Origin: Epiperipatus broadwayi
Taxonomy: Eukaryota; Onychophora; Udeonychophora; Euonychophora; Peripatidae
Reading direction: 5' to 3'
Assembly (NCBI GenBank): GCA_028023455.1
Contig: JAQFVV010001060.1
Coordinates: 56,201-120,200, forward strand
DNA: 64,000 nucleotides
Translations under genes and position numbers: made by a program
The notes under the pieces: model-generated
The model's database searches: none
What the model saw: the letters and a program-made list of their open reading frames with translations, nothing else
What the model was told of the DNA's origin: nothing
Shown: positions 56,516-64,000 of the stretch, in pieces
How the letters are laid out: each line of letters opens with the position of its first letter
Numbering within the stretch: position 1 is the stretch's first letter

Positions 56516-56696
56516 CAATCACTATATTACAAAAAACCCTAAAATATTACAAAAAAAACTTTAAAATATACACCTACAATACTTACTGTGTAATATATAA
56601 CAAAAATTGTCATGATGAAACAATCAATTTCTCTGTTCTACTTTATTTTAAGAGGATAATTTTTTTTCCCAAAATGGAGGCTAAAAATATATTTTT

Positions 56697-56933
56697 TTAT
56701 TTCCCCCAAAATGCACACTTACTTAACACATAATTGTAATTGTGGTTCACATGAAAATGATCATAAGCACCATTTTGTAATTCAGAACTTTTATAGGTCT
56801 TCCAACAGTCAGAATAAATCATCGACCCCTCTTCCACATTTTGTTTGATGGCTTCCATGAGAGTTGCCACTGTTCTATCATTTATTGTCATGATAAAACA
56901 TTTGTAAGTCTTCCTGCACAAGCCACCAAACAT
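56697..56933 (-). pseudogene. Merlin (ISXO2/IS1595-like) transposase exon
   Basis: The 78-codon minus-strand frame is a clear piece of the ISXO2-like DDE transposase core: MFGGLCRKTYKCFIMTINDR (residues 1-20), ATLMEAIKQNVEEGSMIYSD (23-42), with Asp-42 as the second catalytic acid, CWKTYKSSE, then DHFHVNHNYNYV (57-68). After this, TTAAGTAAGTG (near 56725-56715) is a strong splice-donor-like sequence, so residues 71 onward may be intron. Upstream the frame is interrupted, though WMFGG continues leftward as K..NQAG-like sequence in a broken frame. Catalytic residues of the first and third blocks are not found, so the copy is incomplete. Fragments at 11.0 and 11.6 kb belong to the same family. 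Confidence 0.8.
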
Positions 56934-58048
56934 CCACTATTTGGGAAGAAATCATCCAGCTTGGTTTTTTATTTTTGTGAAAAGGCTCTTGGCAGTTTTG
57001 ACAATTTTGTTAAGGCCTGCAATTTTATGTTGTTGTTTTTTTGAAAACATAAAACAGCATTCATTTCAGTAGTGGGTAGATTACAAATTGTCATCATTTG
57101 TGTAGTGTTTTTTTTTAAAAAGAAATAGACTATTAATCAGAAAATTATGAAAATAAAATTAAAATGAAAAGTACATGTACTCACTTAAAGATATGAATCT
57201 AAATGAAGTAAAAATCATTGAAGTAAAACTATGAGTACAAATGGAAGTAAAAATAGTTAAAAATACATTTGACAGCACTAAAGATCTTAGAACAAAATAT
57301 GGACAATAACTGAGAGTATAAAATTATCACAAAAAATATGTTATTGGGCAAGATTGGATAAGATAATAGGGTTTATTTGATGAAAATGCAAGATTACACA
57401 TTTATTGCTGATGTGAAAAGGTGTACTATCTCTTATGTTGCAAGACTAATGGGTAAGTGCCATAAAAACCATTATATTTCTTATTAATTATATTAAATAA
57501 TTTCCTAATTTTAATAAACATGTCCTTTGAAATATTGAAACCAATATAAATTATCTTTCTATTATTATTATTCCTATTTAATTTTATTCTACCCTTATTT
57601 TATCAATATTTTTATTAGAAAACAAATTTTTAATAATCTTATTAGGACAATCATTTACATAATATTCATGTTTTATCATATTAATTTCATTTGTAAATAA
57701 ATAATTATTTGAACATAATTTAATATAATAACATTTAAGTGATAAAAATTCTGCTATTTTTGATCATGTGATTAAGTTTAAACACAAATATTTTGAAACA
57801 AAGCCTTTGGAATGTATAAAATCATACAATAAAACAATAATAAAGGAATAAATTTACATTAGTGAAATTAAACCTGAATTGAATAGAAAGTAAATGGAAA
57901 AAAAAAGAAAGAAAAAGAGAAGATAATACATTTTAATTAAATGGGTTTTTTCGGTATACATAAAGAATATAAGTATTAAAAATGTGATAAGATTTTAAGA
58001 TTGTTGTAATAGAAAAGGTTTGAAGTAAAGAGTATTATATATATATAT

Positions 58049-59085
58049 TGTAACAAGTTGGCTTACATATCATACACTAATATAGTGTGTGTGCATAAAT
58101 ATATAAGTAAAACAAAGAAAAAGTAGAAATAAATATAGAATAAGTTTTTGTAGATATTTTTCTATATTTCCTAAAATAAAATAATGATAAGTAAAGGGTT
58201 AATTAAATAACTGGGTTTAAAATAATTTCATTGTAAAATTAAATATTTTAAAAAGGTCTGAATAAAAAAATATTTATTATTTATTATAAATCTAATTTTG
58301 AAATGTAAAAACACAATACTTGTTTTTAAAATTTTTTAAATTAATTAAAACATGTATGTTTTTAAAAGTGATTAGTGAGATAAAAATAAAAACTCTGTTT
58401 TTAATCAAGATGTTATCACCTTAGATAATTTTATAAAAGGGCTGATAACAAAATTAGCTCCAGTCCGGATAGTGATTTTTGAAAAGAACAGTTCTGTTTG
58501 CAGTTTTGTAAGAGTTGGTCAGAAGAGTTTTTAACATTTTAAGCAGTGACCAGTAGGCCAACTGCAAAGTCTGAATAGTTATTTTTGAAAAGAACAGTTT
58601 GGCTTGCAGTTTTATAAGAGTTAGCATAAGAGCTAGCTGTAAAGTTGGCTAAAATATTTTGTGAAGAGTGGGTAAATGTAGCAGAAAATGGCCATAGTAA
58701 GACTAGCTGCAAAGATGGCTAGAATTATCAAGAGAACTGCCATGACGATGTAAGAAGGCAAGATAGTAGACTCCTTAGCAGGAATTTGAATTTATATGGA
58801 GGAAACAGGTCAAGATTCTTTGTAATTCATAGCCTTAAAAGTGTTCTGGAAAACAGTTTGCTGACCTGAAACTTACAAAAACCAAGTATAAGTGGAACTG
58901 ACTACAGAAGAAAAAAATCCAACCATACATGAATTATGTACATTTAACTGGTGATGACAATAGACCTGGATTGACCAAAAAAAACAACTTGCCCAAGAGA
59001 AACACCAGCTGAATAAAGAGTAGTTATATGTATGCTGCTGTGTCTACATATGCAAAGAGAAGCACAGATAAATGTGCATACAAAA
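58049..59085 (+). other. Purine-rich tract with 100-bp tandem repeat; possible LTR
   Basis: Starts tgtaacaagttggc and includes two similar 65-bp blocks about 100 bp apart (atttttgaaaagaacagtt… near 58474 and 58574), then aataaagagtag (about 59013). TGTAAC start, purine-rich body and polyadenylation signal resemble a retroviral-type LTR, but no clear CA end, target duplication or coding sequence was found. Confidence 0.25.
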
Positions 59086-59089
59086 GTGA

Positions 59090-59802
59090 GTTGTTTTTAA
59101 ATAATTTATTTGGGAAGACATTTTAAATCTATATTTTTAAATTTAAAGATATTTATAATTAGTTAAGAGATAACCTAATAAAAAGCTTTCTAACCTCTCG
59201 AAAATAGGCTATACTTTCTTTTAAAAAGAATAAAAGAAAGCTGTAATACAATTTGATAAATTGAGTTTTTTTAATATTGATCACATGTAAATATGTACAT
59301 TTTATGTATATTCAAGATAGAATTATTAATTATAAAAGTATTGTTATTTATTATTTGACAAATTTAAATTCATTAATACTCCGTGCAATTCTATATATGC
59401 ATTGTAGTAAACCTTGCATAAGAATCTGTATTATTTAAAATATAATTTAAAAGCTTAATCATGTATTATTTTAGGTAAAGTCAAATATGTTCAGAAATTA
59501 CCTGCACACGCATCTATGTGTGCATATAGATGAATTTGTCAATTATAACATATATGTAAAATTTAATCAATTTTTTTCATCATTGAATATCAATTGAAAT
59601 AGATTAATTGTATAATAAAATCATGCATCTGTGTGTACATATATTTAAACCATAGTAATAACATGAATTGTAACTTGTAATTTTGTAAATTAATGTAACA
59701 ATTTAAATTCTGAATAGTAATTATGCAAATCACAAATGTAATAATTATTTTATGTTGAATTGAAATGTCTTCATCATATGTTATAAAATGCACATCTGTG
59801 TA

Positions 59803-59805
<3 letters not shown>
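59090..59805. other. AT-rich tract, nothing recognised
   Basis: No gene or repeat supported. Confidence 0.4.

Positions 59806-59881
<76 letters not shown>
59806..59881. repeat. (TA)n microsatellite
   Basis: About 75 bp of TA with one interruption (tagata). Confidence 0.95.
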
Positions 59882-59884
<3 letters not shown>

Positions 59885-59886
<2 letters not shown>

Positions 59887-61940
59887 ACCCTTACTTCTCG
59901 ATGTATAATATAGTTTGAAATACGACTAGCTCAATTAAATTATAATGCTTAATTAAAATTTGCATATCTATCTTTAATTTACTTTTATACTATCATATTC
60001 TACTTAAATTTATTATTAATTATTAAAATCAATATAATTCTATATTATATACTAATTAAATAAGTATTTAATTAAAATCATGAGACTGTGAAGTAAAGTT
60101 ACAAAGTAATAAGTAGATTTACATTGAGTCAATATCTTCCAAGACATTGTCTCAATGGCATAAGAATACTGTCACCTCCTTATTAACTTACTACTACCTC
60201 TACAGCATTCTTATGGCTTTTAAATAAAATAAATTATCTTTAATAATAATAAATAAATAAATCTTAACTTTTAATTTTTAAAATATAATTAAATAATCTC
60301 AGGTTCTTCTAATTATCTTAAAGTAATGATGACTCATGTAAATAAGTATGATATGGGATTTTATATCAAACCTAAATACACCTAACTTATTTTAATAATA
60401 ATAATAATAATAATACTCTTAGGGTATAACTTAACCTTATCTATTCCTATTATATCATCAATCATTAAATAATAATAACATGTCTATCTTTTATTTTCAT
60501 ATAGTATCTTAATTTTAGAATAGATCAAAATCTTACAACTTAATAATCTGTGGCAATAAATAATATTGTACTCTTATATTATGCATTATAACTACTCTAT
60601 GATCATTGTAATATAATGTAATAATGTCAATCAATTCTCATAAATGATAATCAGGAAAATATTGTATTTATTTCTAAAATAATATTAATAAATTCACATT
60701 GTGCAAATATTATGTTTCTTCAAATTATCTGCTGTCAAATGCTGTGGTGCAAAATAATGAACTCGACACACTTTTAAAACAAATTAAACAAATTTATTTA
60801 CATTAACTTTGATTAAGAATTTATTTACAATATTTACAGTTCAAATTAGGAAAACAAAAGAAAATAAAAATAAGAAAATGATAATACAAGATGTTTACAC
60901 TGTTATTAGCTCATACTCCCAATAAGTAATTATACATTCTTTAAAATGCTGTACTAATAACACTGAAATATGTTTCCAAAACTTAGACTTTAAATAAATA
61001 TCAATGAACTTCAATTATTATACAGAAAATTTATGTAAAACAATATTTATGTAGCATATGTAAACAATTAAATTTTACTAATTAAATTGCTACATCATTT
61101 AAGTATTACTGTTATTTATTTCATAATGTACCAACATATGTTCACTTCAATATCAGCATTTTTCCAATAGCATACGTGCATAAACTAATGTATCTTTGTA
61201 ATGTAATAAAAAATAACTGATTATAATTTATATTTCATTTAATGCAATTCATGCTACACGTTTTATCAAATATGCATTACATATATGTACTGTTAAAATA
61301 ATAATAATTAAATTATTCATTAATTTCAAAATTCATAAAGTATTATATTAGATAAATTCTATGATTCTTTTCTATGTAAAATTATTACTTTACTTTATGT
61401 GTTATACTACTCCTTCTTAATAAATTTCTATCTACAAAAACATCCTCTAAACTTATTTAACATTTCCGGAAAACAACTTTCAACTCTAAATAAAATATTA
61501 ATTATCCAAACTATTTATACTTCCTCATCTATACTTGGTAAATCTTCAATCCAAATATAAACTTCTCCATAAAACTTAACGTAATTTATCCAATAAACAA
61601 AATAAAATACAGACTTTTAAATCTCTTCCTAACTTGCAAATAAATAACTACCTATGAATAATAAATATAATTCTAATACTATAACATAAAAAAAAAATAT
61701 CAAAATTTATTTACGAAAGAATCATATAATTATTTCTAAAACTTTTATGTAATGTTGTATCATATTTATATCATAAATTCAAATTATGCATATTTAAATA
61801 AAATTGTCACTGCCAATATAATGTGTGTATTTTTTTAAAATATTTATACATTCATTCAACAATAACATATCCTTTGGTTGATCTAAAGAAAAAACATATT
61901 AATACATCAAAATTAATATTATTATACAATTTTTTACCAT
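59885..61940. other. AT-rich tract, nothing firm
   Basis: About 2 kb with no supported gene. A short inverted pair, ataagaatactgt / acagcattcttat, encloses about 60 bp at 60160-60218. Confidence 0.4.
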
Positions 61941-61944
61941 AAAT

Positions 61945-62280
61945 AATGATTTAATGTACAGTCCATCTTCCAATATTCTTCAGAATTACAGCTTCATAAA
62001 ATAATTCACATTTATACTCACGATCATTCTTTAAAATATTATGTGGTATTAAATATAAAATAAACTTATGCAATTAATCTTTATATTATTTTAGTTATTA
62101 TTTAAAGAAATGTACCTATCTTATTTTTAATAAATTAATAATATTTAAATTTTATGTTAGATAAATAAAACAGAATTCATATTACATAACTCCAGCGATG
62201 TCTCCTTTTCACCATAAAGTTCTTTAATCCTAGGCACACATTCACTAGAACACCATTTCCTGTTTCCGGTCCATCACATG
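61945..62280 (-). other. Two exon-like segments, minus strand, unidentified
   Basis: At 62270-62195 (minus) there is an open stretch preceded by an acceptor-like ggaaacag and followed by a gtaata donor-like site; one frame reads KWCSSECVPRIKELYGEKET. At about 62030-61950 another stretch (NDREYKCELFYEAVILKNIG, then RWTVH and stop) follows a ttttaaag acceptor-like site. Both look more protein-like than the surrounding AT-rich DNA and lie downstream of the promoter-like block at 63.2 kb. They could be exons of one small gene; the phases do not fit in an obvious way, so this is only a suggestion. Confidence 0.2.
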
Positions 62281-62826
62281 TTTTAAAAGTTTATAAAACA
62301 AAAACGTTTTTTTTAAAAAATAAGTTTCCCACAACAAAACAAAATAAAATTAAAATAGTTTATAGGATCCTGATTTACTTCTTTCTAGAATATTATTCAA
62401 AGTTATTATTTTAAATTAGTCTATAGTTTATGAAAAGTTATCATTTAATTATTTTAAATTGACTGGGATGTCCACATATTATTTGCGCATTCCATAACCA
62501 AAATATCCAGGTAAGAATAAGCTTCTTTATTTATAAACGACCAGCATTTAAATTATTTCAATATAATAATTTTTATTATATTAAGACTTTTAGCTAATTA
62601 TATTTTCAATTTATTTGCCTTTTAAAATTGTCAACATTTAGTCTCTTAAATATAAAGACTTAACAGGGCAAATATTTATAAAACTACTTTCATTTTTAAT
62701 ATCTTTACTTAAGATATACATTTAAATTTATAGCTTGCAAAATACTTTCTTCATAAAGAAGTATTTTATTCTCTAAAATATCTATTTTCTAATAGTCAAT
62801 AGTAATTAGCTTTTAAAATTATATAC

Positions 62827-62937
62827 TGTCCAAAATACTACTTTTCTCCATCTCGTAATTTTCCGAACTAATCCAGCGTTTGTCATACTTCTAGTATAAA
62901 GTTTTCGATATATTTTCACTATATATGATGTTCCCAT
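62827..62937 (-). CDS. Candidate first coding exon of a minus-strand gene
   Basis: An ATG at 62937-62935 opens 37 codons, MGTSYIVKIYRKLYTRSM… ending RWRKVVFWT, before a possible donor (aca, then gtatat, 62827/62826). The N-terminus is basic and aromatic, as in some mitochondrial targeting signals. It lies about 230 bp downstream of a TATA/ETS/CCAAT-like block on the same strand, in a patch richer in GC than the flanks. Without splicing the frame stops six codons later. I do not recognise the protein; it may be chance. Confidence 0.22.
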
Positions 62938-63129
62938 GACTATTTGCTTGTAAATTGAGCTTAATAGAGACGACCGATAGGGAAAAAATTAAGTTAACAC
63001 TGCATGTTTATCATTTAAAATTTATATAACTTATTTACAAGACACTCTTATAATTTTGAAAAATGATTTTAAAAGCGTTTACAAAATTTACGTAGCTATC
63101 TTAAATAACACAATTAACTTTAAAATTCA

Positions 63130-63200
63130 ATCACGAAGTCCTCTCCTAACAATTGAACTGAGCTTTTATACCGGAAGAAACTTCCCATTTGATTGGTAGA
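63130..63200 (-). promoter_or_regulatory. Possible RNA polymerase II core promoter, minus strand
   Basis: Reading leftward: a CCAAT box (ccaatcaaatggg, from 63196), an ETS-type site cttccgg (63177-63171), TATAAAAG (63170-63163) and then purine-rich sequence without ATG. Spacing predicts a start near 63140. The combination is uncommon by chance in such AT-rich DNA, except for the TATA itself. It would drive transcription towards the exon-like segments at 62.9-62.0 kb. Confidence 0.35.
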
Positions 63201-63214
63201 TTAAACAATCAACT

Positions 63215-64000
63215 TGCTGGCTTATTTACATATTTACCAACAACACAAAATTAAAAATAAATAATGACTTATTTAATATTTAATATTTATTACATTATTA
63301 AATTTCTAAAATAATCTTTATCGTTCATTTAAATTTATTAAACATTCTTTTAAAATATTCTTACTTGCTTGATTTTAATTTTAACTTTTATAAGATTATT
63401 TTTAAATAAACTAAGTATTTTTTATACATCATATTTTTAAAACAATATTTTAAAATCAGATTTAATATTTCACATTGAATATCTTTATTTTTATCTTATG
63501 ATAACACACGTATTATTTATAAATTTATAACATGATTTTTAAAATAGTTCTGCAACTTTACTAAACAACTTCCAAGCATGTGTGTGTATATTTAACAAAC
63601 ATCTGTTCTTTACAACACAAGAAACGCTTGTCATCGTCTAAAAATAAACTAACAATTGCATTTTTTAAAATAAATATTTTTTAAATAAATAAGATATTAT
63701 AATAGATTTTAAAATAATTATCCAATATTATTAAAATCAAATATTAGTCTTTTATTTAAGTACTTACAATAATTAAAATATTTATATTCTTTTATAATAT
63801 TATTTTATCAACAATAAACATATGCATTTAATTTTACTTGTCTTTTAAACACCTTTAGCTTTAAACACCTATTTATTAAATATATTAATGCAGTATTGAT
63901 TATGGCCATTTTTTCCCCCAACCATATATTATAATCATCATCATTTAAAATGTCTCTCTCAATATCAGCACAATTTCACATATCAAATATTCATAGATTG
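63215..64000. other. AT-rich tract, nothing recognised
   Basis: No gene or repeat supported to the end of the window. Confidence 0.45.

Larger units (their letters stand above)
55068..58047. mobile_element. 3-kb element with long terminal inverted repeats and a Merlin transposase exon
   Basis: The left end (55068-55140, then 55391-55650) is the inverted complement of the right end (57720-58047): atataatactctttac / gtaaagagtattatat, cttatcacattttta / taaaaatgtgataag, tgattttatacattccaaag / ctttggaatgtataaaatca. The arms are about 330 bp and are interrupted on the left by a 250-bp insertion (55124-55390). In the middle lies a minus-strand ISXO2/Merlin transposase piece (56697-56933). Merlin ends are usually short, so either this is a Merlin-type element with expanded arms, or the transposase piece is itself nested in a foldback. 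Confidence 0.6.

Noticed and set aside
58049-59085. Firm call of an LTR retrotransposon
   Set aside because: No gag, protease, RT or integrase sequence, no second LTR, no clear target duplication; left as an unassigned tract.

Overview
This is a gene-poor, very AT-rich, repeat-dense stretch of a eukaryotic nuclear genome, almost certainly an invertebrate animal. The reasons are non-LTR retrotransposons of an RTE-like type and of a jockey/CR1-like type, a Penelope-like relic, Merlin (IS1595-type) DNA transposon pieces, a piggyBac-type TTAA element, tRNA-derived SINE-like repeats and long (TA)n tracts. No host gene could be identified with confidence. I cannot name the species.

Layout. 0-2.3 kb: decayed RTE-like LINE (minus). 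2.4-4.3 kb: slightly GC-richer sequence with two unassigned exon-like ORFs. 4.3-9.9 kb: mostly AT-rich, with a small hairpin element, a tRNA/hammerhead repeat, an orphan exon-like ORF and a LINE 5'-end fragment. 10.0-12.9 kb: a hammerhead repeat, then Merlin debris. 13-18 kb: a small inverted SINE pair, then two LINE copies facing each other. 18.4-28.1 kb: large foldback repeats and hammerhead repeats. 29.1-29.8 kb: piggyBac-type element. 31.6-34.9 kb: the best LINE copy, one 985-codon frame broken only by stop codons. 35-41 kb: more foldbacks, LINE 3' fragments and a tRNA-Gly-like gene. 42-43.1 kb: Penelope-like relic. 44.2-44.8 kb: tandem hammerhead/tRNA repeat. 46-52.4 kb: jockey-like relics, a foldback hammerhead pair and a LINE fragment. 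55-58 kb: a long-terminal-inverted-repeat element carrying a Merlin transposase exon. 58-64 kb: AT-rich sequence with a possible minus-strand promoter near 63.2 kb.

The main discovery is a set of at least three unrelated dispersed repeat families that each carry a hammerhead ribozyme fold. All share a type I layout: CTGATGA core, short stem II, GAAA, a 2-4 bp stem III and a cleavage triplet ending in C. Family 1 (unit about 455 bp) occurs as tandem, inverted and internally deleted copies. Family 2 occurs three times, with one intact core. Family 3 occurs as 407-bp and 517-bp tandems, and two of its copies are joined to a tRNA-like pol III promoter. Tandem units with one ribozyme per period and direct repeats flanking an insertion fit the retrozyme / Penelope-type model: RNA multimers cut and circularise, then are copied back by a retroelement enzyme. 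The Penelope-like relic and the LINEs are candidate enzyme sources.
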